A stretch of 64,000 nt of DNA from Pseudomonas sp. IPO3778 (GCF_013386825.1 NZ_JACARC010000023.1:1-64000); one strand, 5' to 3'; shown: positions 54,901 to 63,698, counted from the first letter of the stretch. The notes: generated from the letters alone by a model not told the origin. Numbers and translations: made by a program.

Positions 54901-55896
54901 GTGCAGGGCCGAGAGTTTGATGGAAATGCCCGGGCCTTCATAAATCCCGCGACCGTGAGAGGCTTTGCCGATCGAGTGGATGGCTTGTTCGTACGAGGCC
55001 AGGTACTTCTGGGCGTCGTGTTCGGTGAGTGCGGCTTCACCGAGCATGTCGTAGGAGTAGCGGAAGCCCTTGGCTTCGAACTTGCTCGCATTGGCCAGGG
55101 CTTCGGCGATGGTTTCGCCGGTGACGAACTGCTCGCCCATCAGGCGCATGGCCATGTCGACGCCCTTGCGGATCATCGGCTCGCCGCTCTTGCCGATGAT
55201 GCGGCTCAGGGACGATGTCAGGCCGGCTTCGTTGTGGGTGGCGACCAGTTTACCGGTCAGCAGCAGGCCCCAGGTGGCGGCGTTGACGAACAGCGACGGG
55301 CTGTTGCCCAGGTGCGGGTGCCAGTTGCCGGTGCTGATCTTGTCGCGGATCAGCGCGTCGCGGGTGCCCTTGTCCGGGATGCGCAGCAGCGCTTCGGCGA
55401 GGCACATCAGCGCTACACCTTCCTGGGACGAAAGAGAGAATTCTTGCAGCAGGCCCTGGACGATGCCTGCACGGCCGCCGGCGCTTTTCTGATTGCGCAG
55501 TTTCTCGGCGATCGAAGAGGCGAGCTTGTGGGTGGCTTCGGCCATTGCCGCTGGCAGACGTGCCTGCTCGATCAGCATCGGTACCACTTCCGGTTCCGGG
55601 CGACGGTAGGCGGCGGTGATCGAAGCGCGCAGTACCGATTGCGGCAGGATGCTCTCGGCGAACTCCAGGAAGCACTGGTGAGCGTGGTCGGTCTGGACCT
55701 CGCCGGCATCTTCCGCGTCTTTGCTGCTCAGGCCGTTGAGCTCGGCCAGGGTTGCACCACCCTCGAGTTTCTCCAGGTAATTGAAAATCGCCTGCTTGAT
55801 CAGCCAGTGCGGCGTGCGATCAATGGAGGTCGCGGCCGCCTTCAGGCGCTCGCGGGTCGGGTCGTCAAGTTTGACCCCAAGGGTGGTCGTAGCCAT
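51943..55896 (-). CDS. putA: Trifunctional proline utilisation protein PutA
   Basis: 1317-residue protein that oxidises proline to glutamate and represses its own genes. Residues 1-47 are a ribbon-helix-helix DNA-binding domain (ATTTLGVKLDDPTRERLKAAA). A proline dehydrogenase barrel with FAD site follows (about 130-560). The P5C dehydrogenase domain (about 640-1110) has catalytic Glu in IAETGGQNAM and Cys in GQRCSALRVL (about 914). The last 200 residues are the C-terminal domain of long PutAs. Start ATG 55896 begins the DNA-binding domain. Divergent from putP with operator-like GTTGCA sites between. Confidence 0.96.
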   Translation of the reverse strand: MATTTLGVKLDDPTRERLKAAATSIDRTPHWLIKQAIFNYLEKLEGGATLAELNGLSSKDAEDAGEVQTDHAHQCFLEFAESILPQSVLRASITAAYRRPEPEVVPMLIEQARLPAAMAEATHKLASSIAEKLRNQKSAGGRAGIVQGLLQEFSLSSQEGVALMCLAEALLRIPDKGTRDALIRDKISTGNWHPHLGNSPSLFVNAATWGLLLTGKLVATHNEAGLTSSLSRIIGKSGEPMIRKGVDMAMRLMGEQFVTGETIAEALANASKFEAKGFRYSYDMLGEAALTEHDAQKYLASYEQAIHSIGKASHGRGIYEGPGISIKLSALHPRYSRAQYERVMDELYPRLLSLTLLAKQYDIGLNIDAEEADRLELSLDLLERLCFEPQLTGWNGIGFVIQAYQKRCPYVIDYVIDLARRSRHRLMIRLVKGAYWDSEIKRAQVEGLEGYPVYTRKVYTDVSYIACARKLLSVPEVIYPQFATHNAHTLSAIYHIAGQNYYPGQYEFQCLHGMGEPLYEQVVGKVSEGKLNRPCRVYAPVGTHETLLAYLVRRLLENGANTSFVNRIADQSISIQELVADPVASIEQMATLEGGFGLPHPRIPLPRDLYGAERANSAGIDLANEHRLASLSCALLATAHNHWKAAPMLGCVSSNQAAVPVLNPSDLRDVVGHVQEATVEDVDNAIQCALNAAPIWQATPPAERAAILERAADLMEGEIQPLMGLLAREAGKTFANAIAEVREAVDFLRYYAVQARNDFTNDAHRPLGPVVCISPWNFPLAIFSGQVAAALAAGNPVLAKPAEQTPLVAAQAVRLLLEAGIPEGVLQLLPGQGETVGARLVGDDRVKGVMFTGSTEVARLLQRNVAGRLDAQGRPIPLIAETGGQNAMIVDSSALTEQVVIDVVSSAFDSAGQRCSALRVLCLQEDSADRVIEMLKGAMAECRLGNPERLSVDIGPVIDAEAKAGIEKHIQAMRDKGRTVYQVAIADSEEVKRGTFVMPTLIELESFDELQREIFGPVLHVVRYKRKEIDQLIGQINASGYGLTLGVHTRIDETIAKVIDNVHAGNVYVNRNIVGAVVGVQPFGGEGLSGTGPKAGGPLYLYRLLSTRPTDAIEQSFVRGDALAAPDVRLRDAMSKPLTALQAWADSSKLSDLSALCVQFAAQSQSGITRQLAGPTGERNSYAILPREHVLCLADAEGDLLTQLAAVLAVGSSAVWPDTELTKAVFARLPKELQAKIKLVADWTKDETVFDAVLHHGDSDQLRGVCQQVAKRGGAIVGVHGLSSGETGIALERLVIERALSVNTAAAGGNASLMTIG

Positions 55897-56355
55897 CTTT
55901 TTATCCTCATGGGTGCCACTACTGCGTGGCATCAGCTGGCGGCAAGATTAGCTTTGCGTCGAGAGAGGTGCAACCGGGTGCAACCCTTTTTATTCATGAT
56001 TTTTTTTGATGCCGATCGGGAAAAATTATCACCGCAGCCGAATCCGCTGCGCCTTGGTGCATTTGCTTCTGACTTTGGCTGTGCTTGCTCCGAAAAGGAG
56101 CAAAAACACAGTGTTTTTCGCAAAACACATCAGGGTGCAACTTATTCTCAAGAAACTGGTTGCACCTTATTTGCTTTGTTGAATAGCATTCGCGCCCAAG
56201 GTGCAACCGTCTTACGGAAGGTTCATCGGCTGATGGCTTTCCTGGGGAAACGTCAGTCCTAAATGCGCGGCTCCAGGCGTCGTCTATCCACTTGCGAGTG
56301 GGTGGCCGTTCTGACAGACCGCCGCTACATAAAAACAAAGCCAGGGCGTAACCCA
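55897..56355. promoter_or_regulatory. putA-putP intergenic control region with five GTTGCA sites
   Basis: No gene is seen in these 459 bp. The PutA operator core GTTGCA (or its complement TGCAAC) occurs at 55969-55974, 55979-55984, 56136-56141, 56159-56164 and 56202-56207, two next to putA and three nearer putP. Spacings of 10 and about 23 and 43 bp suit binding by dimers of the PutA ribbon-helix-helix domain. That E. coli PutA binds GTTGCA is established; use here is inference. AT-rich tracts around 56085-56150 could hold the promoters. Confidence 0.7.
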
Positions 56356-57840
56356 ATGACTGTAAGTAATCCTACCCTGATCACATTTGTGATCTATATC
56401 GCTGTCATGGTGCTGATCGGCCTTATGGCCTATCGCTCCACCAACAACCTTTCCGACTATATTCTGGGCGGTCGCAGCCTCGGCAGCGTGGTCACCGCGC
56501 TCTCGGCCGGCGCCTCGGACATGAGCGGCTGGTTGCTGATGGGCTTGCCCGGCGCGATCTACATGTCTGGCCTGTCGGAAAGCTGGATCGCCATCGGCCT
56601 GATCGTCGGTGCTTACCTGAACTGGCTGTTTGTAGCCGGCCGCCTGCGGGTGCAGACCGAGCACAACGGCGACGCCCTGACCCTGCCGGATTACTTTTCC
56701 AGCCGCTTCGAAGATAAAAGCGGCCTGCTACGGATCATCTCTGCGGTGGTGATTCTGGTGTTCTTCACCATCTACTGCGCTTCCGGCATCGTTGCCGGCG
56801 CCCGTCTGTTTGAAAGCACCTTCGGCATGTCCTACGAGACGGCGCTGTGGGCCGGTGCTGCAGCGACCATCGCCTACACCTTCGTCGGTGGTTTCCTGGC
56901 CGTCAGCTGGACGGACACCGTACAAGCCACGCTGATGATCTTCGCCCTGCTGCTCACGCCGATCATCGTGCTGCTGGCCACCGGTGGCGTCGACACCACG
57001 TTCCTGGCGATCGAAGCGCAAAACCCTGACAACTTCAACATGCTGAAAAACACCACCTTCATCGGCATCATTTCGCTGATGGGCTGGGGCCTGGGTTACT
57101 TCGGCCAGCCGCACATCCTTGCGCGCTTCATGGCGGCGGACTCGGTGAAGTCGATTGCCAAGGCGCGTCGCATCTCCATGACCTGGATGATCCTGTGCCT
57201 GGGCGGCACCGTGGCGGTAGGCTTCTTCGGTATCGCCTACTTCTCGGCGCACCCGGAAGTGGCCGGTCCCGTGACCGAGAACCACGAGCGTGTGTTCATC
57301 GAACTGGCCAAGTTGCTGTTCAATCCATGGATCGCCGGTGTGTTGCTGTCGGCCATCCTGGCCGCGGTAATGAGCACCTTGAGCTGCCAGTTACTGGTGT
57401 GCTCCAGCGCCCTGACCGAAGACTTCTACAAAACCTTCCTGCGCAAAAACGCCTCCCAGCTTGAGCTGGTGTGGGTCGGTCGCGCCATGGTGCTGTTGGT
57501 GGCGTTGATCGCCATCGCCCTGGCGGCCAACCCGGAAAACCGTGTACTTAGCCTGGTGAGCTACGCCTGGGCAGGCTTCGGCGCTGCGTTCGGCCCTGTG
57601 GTGCTGATCTCCGTGCTCTGGAAAGGCATGACGCGTAATGGCGCACTGGCCGGCATCCTGGTGGGCGCGATCACCGTGATCGTGTGGAAACACTTCAGTC
57701 TGTTCGGCCTGTACGAAATCATCCCGGGCTTCATCTTCGCGAGCCTGGCGATCTACTTCGTGAGCAAGCTGGGCGCGCCGACGGCTGGCATGCTCCAGCG
57801 GTTTGATGCCGCCGAGGCGGATTACAACCTCAACAAGTAA
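56356..57840 (+). CDS. putP: Sodium/proline symporter PutP
   Basis: 494-residue sodium:solute symporter that imports proline. About thirteen transmembrane helices; the sodium-binding segments SAGASDMSGWLLMGLPGA (helix 2) and the family signature around GWGLGYFGQPHI are visible. Start ATG 56356 (MTVSNPTLITF) rather than an in-frame ATG at 56263, because the first helix then begins at the N terminus. Divergent from putA and likely repressed by it when proline is scarce. A strong terminator follows. Confidence 0.95.
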   Translation: MTVSNPTLITFVIYIAVMVLIGLMAYRSTNNLSDYILGGRSLGSVVTALSAGASDMSGWLLMGLPGAIYMSGLSESWIAIGLIVGAYLNWLFVAGRLRVQTEHNGDALTLPDYFSSRFEDKSGLLRIISAVVILVFFTIYCASGIVAGARLFESTFGMSYETALWAGAAATIAYTFVGGFLAVSWTDTVQATLMIFALLLTPIIVLLATGGVDTTFLAIEAQNPDNFNMLKNTTFIGIISLMGWGLGYFGQPHILARFMAADSVKSIAKARRISMTWMILCLGGTVAVGFFGIAYFSAHPEVAGPVTENHERVFIELAKLLFNPWIAGVLLSAILAAVMSTLSCQLLVCSSALTEDFYKTFLRKNASQLELVWVGRAMVLLVALIAIALAANPENRVLSLVSYAWAGFGAAFGPVVLISVLWKGMTRNGALAGILVGAITVIVWKHFSLFGLYEIIPGFIFASLAIYFVSKLGAPTAGMLQRFDAAEADYNLNK

Positions 57841-57869
57841 TCGGCGGGGGCTTGAATGCCCGCGGAATT

Positions 57870-57899
57870 GAAAACGGCCCGCCTGCGGGCCGTTTTTTA
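57870..57899. terminator. Bidirectional terminator between putP and the DUF2165 gene
   Basis: ACGGCCCGC-CT-GCGGGCCGT stem preceded by AAA and followed by TTTTTT, between convergent putP and the DUF2165 gene. Confidence 0.92.
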
Positions 57900-57909
57900 T
57901 GGGCGAGAT

Positions 57910-58404
57910 TCAGTCGCGCTCGGTGTCCGGCTGATTCAGGAAAATCAGCACGCCCAGGATCGCCATATAAAACTTGAAGGCCGCTTCCTGGCCGTTCCAT
58001 TGATGGGACTGCCACATCAGGAACCACTCGCCACCGATCACCATAAAGCCGAAGAACCACACGACAAAACCTAGGGTCAGGCCCACGACTGCGCATTTCT
58101 TTGCGCGGTTGAATTCGGTGCCGGTGGCACGACGAGCCCGCCACAAGGCCAGCGCGCCTCGTGCCAGCAACACGGCCGTCAGTGCTTCACCCGCAATGAT
58201 CAGCCAATACGCGCCGTGCCACAGCCATGGGGTGGTGATGGAACGATACATCGCGGCGTTGCCGGGAAAGGTGGTGTCCATACTCAGCACATGTTTGACG
58301 AAGGCAAAGTTGGAGCCGTAGTCGGTGATGTTGCTGAAGGCGACGAGTGTGGCGAAGGCTGCCAGGGCAAGGGTCAGGACGATTTTTGCGTAGCGGGTGG
58401 CCAT
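57910..58404 (-). CDS. DUF2165 small integral membrane protein
   Basis: 164-residue membrane protein with four hydrophobic segments (about 7-23, 63-85, 103-124, 141-155) and short loops rich in Trp and Tyr (TTPWLWHGAYW, EWFLMWQSHQWNG). This matches the DUF2165 family of unknown function. No partner genes nearby suggest a role. Confidence 0.82.
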   Translation of the reverse strand: MATRYAKIVLTLALAAFATLVAFSNITDYGSNFAFVKHVLSMDTTFPGNAAMYRSITTPWLWHGAYWLIIAGEALTAVLLARGALALWRARRATGTEFNRAKKCAVVGLTLGFVVWFFGFMVIGGEWFLMWQSHQWNGQEAAFKFYMAILGVLIFLNQPDTERD

Positions 58405-58592
58405 GTTTTTTCCATTGTCATGGGGCGATGGGGGGCGAATACGCTAGCACGCTGGCGGTAGGGCTTCGACGCCTGATACATGAAGATTAAAGCGCCGGCG
58501 ATGTAGGGATTTACTGATTTGCCTGCAGCGTACTCAGCTCGGCAAAAAGCTGGTGCAGAATCGGCCGCCCACTACTTGCAGAGAAACACCGG

Positions 58593-60626
58593 ATGTTCGC
58601 TCCTGCCAATCAAAGTGCCTTTACCCTGACCCTCGACGGCGTGCCCAGTGATCTCAAGGTCCTTGAGTTCATGGGTGAAGAGTTCATCAGCCTTCCTTAT
58701 CGTTTTGACCTTGAACTGGTCAGCGAACAGTCCGACCTGGATCTGGAAGGCCTGATGCACCGCCAGGCTTTCCTGGGGTTCGATGCCCACGGCCATGGTA
58801 TTCATGGCCAGGTCTACCGGGTGGCTCAAGGCGATTCGGGCGCGCGCCTGACCCGTTACCAGATCACGGTGGTGCCGCAGCTGGCTTATCTGGAGCACAG
58901 TACTCACCAGCGGATTTTCCAGGACAGGACGGTGCCGCAGATCATTGCTCGGGTATTGGAAGGGCAGGGCATCCAGGGTGATGCCTTCTCCTTTCAATTG
59001 AGCGGGGTGTATCCCGAGCGTGAGTACTGCGTTCAGTTCGGCGAAACCGATCTGGCGTTCATTCAGCGCTTGTGTGCCGAGTCGGGCATTCACTACCACT
59101 TCCAGCACCATCCCGAGCGCCATCTTCTGGTGTTTGGTGATGACCAGACGGTGTTCGCCCAGCCTGATCTGCCCACTCAGTACGCTGCGGGTTCCGGGAT
59201 GGTTGCCGATACGCCGGTGATCAAGCGTTTTATCGTGGGGCTGAAGACCCGCACCACCGGCGTGAGCCTGCGGGACTACGACTTCAAAAAGCCCCGCCTG
59301 ACGCTGGAAAGCGTGGCATCTGGCGGCCAGCGTCCTGCCCTGGAAGAGCAAGTCTATCCCGGCCACTTTACGGATCGCGTCCACGGCAAGTACCTGGCGC
59401 AACGCATGTTGGAGCGCCATCGCAGCGACTTTCGCCAGGCCAGTGGTCATAGCGATCAGCCGGCTCTGCTCAGCGGGCGGTTCCTGAAGATGGCCGGGCA
59501 CCCTCGTCAGGCGTGGAATGATTTGTGGCTGGTCACCCAGGTGACGCATGTGGGGCGCCAGCCCCAGGTGCTGGAGGAGTCGGCCCCTGGCGTCATGGGC
59601 GATGAGTACTCTCAAGGCTATAGCAATGACTTTGTTGTAACGCCATGGGATGTACCGTTTCGAACACCGCTGCTGGCGCCGCGGCCACCCATGTCGGGCT
59701 ACCAGAACGCCGTGGTGACCGGGCCGGCCGGCAGCGAAATTCATTGCGACGAGTACGGTCGGGTCAAGGTGCAACTGGCCTGGGACCGCGCGGGTGCAAA
59801 CAACGAGCATTCCAGCTGCTGGCTGCGGGTGGCCACCGGGTGGGCTCATGAGCATTACGGCACGGTGTTGATTCCGCGGGTGGGCATGGAGGTGCTGGTG
59901 GGTTTCGTCGACGGCGATGCCGACACGCCGCTGGTGGTCGGTTGCCTGGCCAATGCGGCGACGCCGGTGCCGCTGGACCTGCCGGCCGACAAGACCCGCA
60001 GCATCTTCCGCAGCCAGACCAGCCCCGGCGGCGGTGGCTACAACGAGCTGCGGATCGAGGACCGCAAGGGCGCCGAGGAAATCTACCTGCGCGCCCAGCG
60101 TAACTGGACCCAGCATGTACTCCACGACCAGCACGTGCAGGTCGACCATCAACGCAGCGTGATCGTCAAAGGCCTCGATCGCCACGAGCTTCAGGGCGAA
60201 GAACAGCGTACCACCCACGGCAACCGCCTGACCGAACTCAAGCAGGACGATCACCTGATGATCGCCGGCTCGCAGCAAGTGCGTGCCGGGATGACCGTTC
60301 ACATCGGCGCAGGGCAAAGCGTTGTTATCGATGGGGGTGCCAGCGTGACGCTCCAGGCTGGAGGGCAGTGGATCAACGTGTCGGCGGGCGGGATTTTCAG
60401 CAGCACAGAGATCCAGCTTGGGGGCGCGCCAGCACCGGCGGGAGTGCCGTTGATGCCGGGGTTGCAGGAAACGTTGCTGGCGGTGATACCCGCGCCGTTA
60501 AGTGCCGTACAGGTGTCGAGCCTGAAACGCAGTGCGCCCTTTTGCGAAGAGTGCGAGCGCTGCAGGAATGGCGTGTGTAATACGCCTCTGCACCGCAGCA
60601 CATCACAGGTGGGAGGTGCACCGTGA
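58593..60626 (+). CDS. vgrG: Type VI secretion spike protein VgrG, orphan
   Basis: 677-residue spike tip protein. Residues 1 to about 380 correspond to the gp27-like part with the usual FTLTLDG start and ESGIHYHFQH segment; about 390-470 is the gp5-like OB fold (GSEIHCDEYGRVKVQLAWDR, SSCWLRVATGWAHEHYG); the rest is a repetitive beta-helix needle (QHVQVDHQRSV, GASVTLQAGGQW). The C terminus is a cysteine-rich tail, APFCEECERCRNGVC. No other T6SS core genes are in the window. The stop overlaps the DUF4123 start by 4 nt. Confidence 0.93.
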   Translation: MFAPANQSAFTLTLDGVPSDLKVLEFMGEEFISLPYRFDLELVSEQSDLDLEGLMHRQAFLGFDAHGHGIHGQVYRVAQGDSGARLTRYQITVVPQLAYLEHSTHQRIFQDRTVPQIIARVLEGQGIQGDAFSFQLSGVYPEREYCVQFGETDLAFIQRLCAESGIHYHFQHHPERHLLVFGDDQTVFAQPDLPTQYAAGSGMVADTPVIKRFIVGLKTRTTGVSLRDYDFKKPRLTLESVASGGQRPALEEQVYPGHFTDRVHGKYLAQRMLERHRSDFRQASGHSDQPALLSGRFLKMAGHPRQAWNDLWLVTQVTHVGRQPQVLEESAPGVMGDEYSQGYSNDFVVTPWDVPFRTPLLAPRPPMSGYQNAVVTGPAGSEIHCDEYGRVKVQLAWDRAGANNEHSSCWLRVATGWAHEHYGTVLIPRVGMEVLVGFVDGDADTPLVVGCLANAATPVPLDLPADKTRSIFRSQTSPGGGGYNELRIEDRKGAEEIYLRAQRNWTQHVLHDQHVQVDHQRSVIVKGLDRHELQGEEQRTTHGNRLTELKQDDHLMIAGSQQVRAGMTVHIGAGQSVVIDGGASVTLQAGGQWINVSAGGIFSSTEIQLGGAPAPAGVPLMPGLQETLLAVIPAPLSAVQVSSLKRSAPFCEECERCRNGVCNTPLHRSTSQVGGAP

Positions 60627-61336
60627 TCTCGCCCGGGCAGTGGCTTGAGTCAGCGCCCTTGCAGGCGGGTGAGCAGGTGTTTGCGGTGCTGGGCAATGCC
60701 AGTGACAGCAAGCCGCTCCTGGCGTGGCGCCGTACCGATGGGGGCGCACTCAGTCCGATCTGGGCCGGTAGCGAGTATGCAACGTGGGAAGAGGTCATGC
60801 CCTACGTAGCGGTGGTTGCCGTTGACAGTGCGTTTCTGGAGTGGGCCGCCGAATGCAAGGGCACCGATTGGGGTTGGCTGGCGGTGTCGTCCTGCCCTTT
60901 GCCAGTCGTTGTCGAGCATCTGTGCAGCCTGACCAAGGTGCTGTTGCCGGACGGACAGGCAGTTTTTTTTCGCTTCTGGGACGGGACCTATACGCTGCCT
61001 GTGTTGCAGGCATTGGGGCCGGACGCACGGGCGTTGCTCCCGGTGTTCAGCCGGTACTGGATCAATGGTCGCCAGCACGAGGTGACGGTTACGGTGGCGG
61101 GCGCGGCAAGGGCCAGCCCGTGGTGGCAGGTGCCGGCGCAGGTTCTCGAACGCTTGAATGACCCATCGAGCGTCACACGGGTGGACAACCTGCTGCAATG
61201 GCTGGAAGAACAGCGCCCGGACCTGCACAACGCGTTAGCGCTGGCGACCTTGAAACACAAGGTCGCTCACTTTGTGCGCAGGCCGGATGTCAGTCATCAG
61301 GCGCTGGCCGCGTGGCTGGTCTCAGAGTTGGGTTGA
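60623..61336 (+). CDS. DUF4123 effector chaperone (Tap/TEC-like)
   Basis: 237-residue protein fitting the DUF4123 family, adaptor chaperones that load a toxic effector onto a cognate VgrG. The FRFWDGTYTLPVLQAL segment is the family's typical FRFYDPRV-like core. It is coupled to vgrG by an ATGA overlap. An effector gene should come next, but instead the stop lies 15 bp inside the convergent metY gene, so the effector and immunity genes are absent here. Confidence 0.85.
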   Translation: MISPGQWLESAPLQAGEQVFAVLGNASDSKPLLAWRRTDGGALSPIWAGSEYATWEEVMPYVAVVAVDSAFLEWAAECKGTDWGWLAVSSCPLPVVVEHLCSLTKVLLPDGQAVFFRFWDGTYTLPVLQALGPDARALLPVFSRYWINGRQHEVTVTVAGAARASPWWQVPAQVLERLNDPSSVTRVDNLLQWLEEQRPDLHNALALATLKHKVAHFVRRPDVSHQALAAWLVSELG

Positions 61337-62599
61337 AGCCAGGGACTGCTGCAGGTCCTCGATCAGGTCTTCAATGGCTTCGATGCCCACCGACAGGCGA
61401 ATCATCTCCGGCTTCACCCCGGCCTTCGCCTGCTCCTGTTCATTCATCTGGCGATGGGTGGTGGACGCCGGGTGGCAGGCCAGGGATTTGGCGTCGCCGA
61501 TGTTCACCAGGCGTTTGAAGATTTGCAGTGCGTCATAGAAACGCACGCCGGCCTCGTAGCCGCCCTTCAGGCCGAAGGACAGAATGGCCGACGGTTTGCC
61601 CTGCATGTATTTCTGCGCCAGATGATGGTGTGGGTGATCCGGCAGGCCAGCATAGCTGACCCATTCCACCTGTTCGTGGTCTTGCAGGAAATGGGCAATC
61701 TTCAGCGCGTTCTCGGTGTGGCGCTCCATGCGCAAGGCCAGGGTCTCCAAACCTTGCAGCAGCAGGAACGCATTCATCGGCGCCAGTGCCGCGCCGGTAT
61801 TGCGTAGTGGCACCGTCCGGGCTCGGGCGATGAACGCGGCAGGGCCGAATTTTTCGGTATAGACCACCCCGTGATAGGCCGGCTCGGGCTGGTTGAGCCC
61901 GGGGAATTTCTCCGGGTATTGGGTCCAGGGGAAGGTGCCGCTGTCGACGATCACGCCACCCAGCGAGTTGCCGTGCCCGCCCACGTATTTGGTCACCGAA
62001 TGCACGACGATATCCGCGCCGAACTGGATAGGTTTGCACAGGATCGGAGTGGCCACGGTGTTATCCACCATCAGCGGCACGCCTCGGGCGTGGGCGACGT
62101 TGGCCAGGGCCTCGAGGTCGATGATGTTGCCCGCCGGGTTGCCGATGCTTTCGCAGTACACCAACTTGGTGTTGTCATCGATCAGCTCGGCGATGGCTTC
62201 GGCGCTGTCGTCACGGGCAAAACGTACGTCGACGCCAAAGCTCGGCAGCAAGTGGGCGAACAGGGTGTAGGTGCCGCCGTACAGCTGCGGCGTGGTGACG
62301 ATATTGTCGCCGGCACGGGTCAGGGTCTGGATTGCGTAGTGGATCGCCGCGCTGCCGGCCGACACGGCCAGGGCCGCGATGCCGCCTTCCAGCGCCGCGA
62401 TGCGTTGCTCCAGCACGTCGTTGGTGGGGTTCATGATGCGCGTGTAGATATTGCCCGGTACGTCGAGGTTGAACAGGTCGGCGCCGTGCTGGGCGTTATC
62501 GAATTCGAAGGCGACGTTCTGGTAGATCGGCACGGCGACGGCCTTGGTGGTCGGGTCCGACTTGAAGCCGTGGTGCAGGGCGATGGTGGCGTCTTTCAT
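61322..62599 (-). CDS. metY: O-acetylhomoserine (thiol)-lyase
   Basis: 425-residue PLP enzyme that makes homocysteine from O-acetylhomoserine (or O-succinylhomoserine) and sulfide in methionine synthesis. The PLP lysine is in HSVTKYVGGHG (about 207) and the Cys/Met-metabolism signature DADIVVHSVTKY-like is present. Length matches the MetY group rather than the shorter MetZ. The 3' end overlaps the DUF4123 gene by 15 bp on the other strand. Confidence 0.93.
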   Translation of the reverse strand: MKDATIALHHGFKSDPTTKAVAVPIYQNVAFEFDNAQHGADLFNLDVPGNIYTRIMNPTNDVLEQRIAALEGGIAALAVSAGSAAIHYAIQTLTRAGDNIVTTPQLYGGTYTLFAHLLPSFGVDVRFARDDSAEAIAELIDDNTKLVYCESIGNPAGNIIDLEALANVAHARGVPLMVDNTVATPILCKPIQFGADIVVHSVTKYVGGHGNSLGGVIVDSGTFPWTQYPEKFPGLNQPEPAYHGVVYTEKFGPAAFIARARTVPLRNTGAALAPMNAFLLLQGLETLALRMERHTENALKIAHFLQDHEQVEWVSYAGLPDHPHHHLAQKYMQGKPSAILSFGLKGGYEAGVRFYDALQIFKRLVNIGDAKSLACHPASTTHRQMNEQEQAKAGVKPEMIRLSVGIEAIEDLIEDLQQSLASTQL

Positions 62600-62773
62600 G
62601 AGTTTTTATGACCTCCATGGAGAGTGGCTGGCCACAATAAATCCGCTTTCGCATCGGCAATTAGACTATTTTCGGCGGCGCCCCTGTGTTTGCGGCATAA
62701 GCACCACCTGACGCGCAGCCCTGCACCTTTGCCTGCGTAAAAGGTAAACTTCGCCCCCTGCGCAGGAGCAACC

Positions 62774-63610
62774 ATGAATTATCGTCACGCCTTTCACGCC
62801 GGCAACCACGCCGATGTCTTCAAACACCTGACCTTGACCCGCCTCATCGCCCTGATGTCGCGCAAGGAGCAGCCGTTTGCCTATCTCGACACCCACGCCG
62901 GCATCGGTCTGTACGACCTGCAGGGCGACCAGGCGAACCGCACCGGTGAGTACCTGGAAGGTATCGCACGCCTGTGGGGCCAGGCCGACCTGCCACCGCT
63001 GACCGCCGATTACATGCGCGTGCTGCACGAGATGAACCCCGATGGCGAGTTGCGCTACTACCCGGGCTCGCCGGAGCTGGCACGGCGCCTGACGCGGCCC
63101 CAGGACCGCGTGTTGCTCAACGAGAAACACCCGGAAGACGGCCTGCTGCTCAAGGACAACATGAAGGGCGACCGTCGGGTGAAAGTCCACCTTGGCGAAG
63201 GCTGGCACGTACCACGGGCGCTGCTGCCGGTGCCGGAAAAGCGCGCGTTGATGCTGATTGACCCGCCGTTCGAAAAGCTCGACGAGATGCAACGCTGCGC
63301 TGCGTCCCTCAAGGAAGCCGTGAGCCGGATGCGCCAGACCGTGGCCGCGATCTGGTACCCGGTGAAAGACCAGCGCATGCTGCGTCGCTTCTACCAGGAC
63401 CTGGCCGGCACCGGCGCGCCGAAGTTGCTGCGAGTGGAATTGCTGGTGCATCCGTTGGACACGCCGAACACCCTGACGGGCTCGGGTTTGGCGATTGCCA
63501 ATCCGCCGTGGGGTTTGGAGGAGGAATTGCGTGAGCTGCTGCCGTGGTTGTCCAAGCAGCTTGGGCAAACCCAGGGTGGGTGGCAGATGGATTGGCTGAT
63601 CGCCGAATAG
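62774..63610 (+). CDS. rlmJ: 23S rRNA (adenine-2030 N6)-methyltransferase RlmJ
   Basis: 278-residue SAM-dependent methyltransferase. The start MNYRHAFHAGNHADVFKH and the YLDTHAGIGLYDL segment (SAM site) are diagnostic for RlmJ, and the catalytic DPPFE motif for N6-adenine methylation is near residue 163. It modifies A2030 of 23S rRNA. Single gene, followed by a perfect REP palindrome. Confidence 0.94.
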   Translation: MNYRHAFHAGNHADVFKHLTLTRLIALMSRKEQPFAYLDTHAGIGLYDLQGDQANRTGEYLEGIARLWGQADLPPLTADYMRVLHEMNPDGELRYYPGSPELARRLTRPQDRVLLNEKHPEDGLLLKDNMKGDRRVKVHLGEGWHVPRALLPVPEKRALMLIDPPFEKLDEMQRCAASLKEAVSRMRQTVAAIWYPVKDQRMLRRFYQDLAGTGAPKLLRVELLVHPLDTPNTLTGSGLAIANPPWGLEEELRELLPWLSKQLGQTQGGWQMDWLIAE

Positions 63611-63632
63611 TTGTATCGTTTGCTGGATCGCT

Positions 63633-63698
63633 ATCGCGGGCAAGCCCGGCTCCCACATTGGAACGCATTCCAATGTGGGAGCCGGGCTTGCCCGCGAT
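63633..63698. repeat. Perfect 31-bp REP palindrome between convergent genes
   Basis: Arms of 31 bp (63633-63663 and 63668-63698) are exactly complementary with a CGCA loop. The core is the GTGGGAGCCGGGCTTGCC REP type. It lies between the convergent rlmJ and msrA stops and could end or stabilise both transcripts. Confidence 0.93.

Noticed and set aside
51808..56262. Two long plus-strand frames opposite putA
   Set aside because: Low-complexity antisense translations; the minus strand encodes an unmistakable PutA.
58572..60317. 581-codon minus-strand frame opposite vgrG
   Set aside because: Antisense shadow; VgrG domains are clear on the plus strand.
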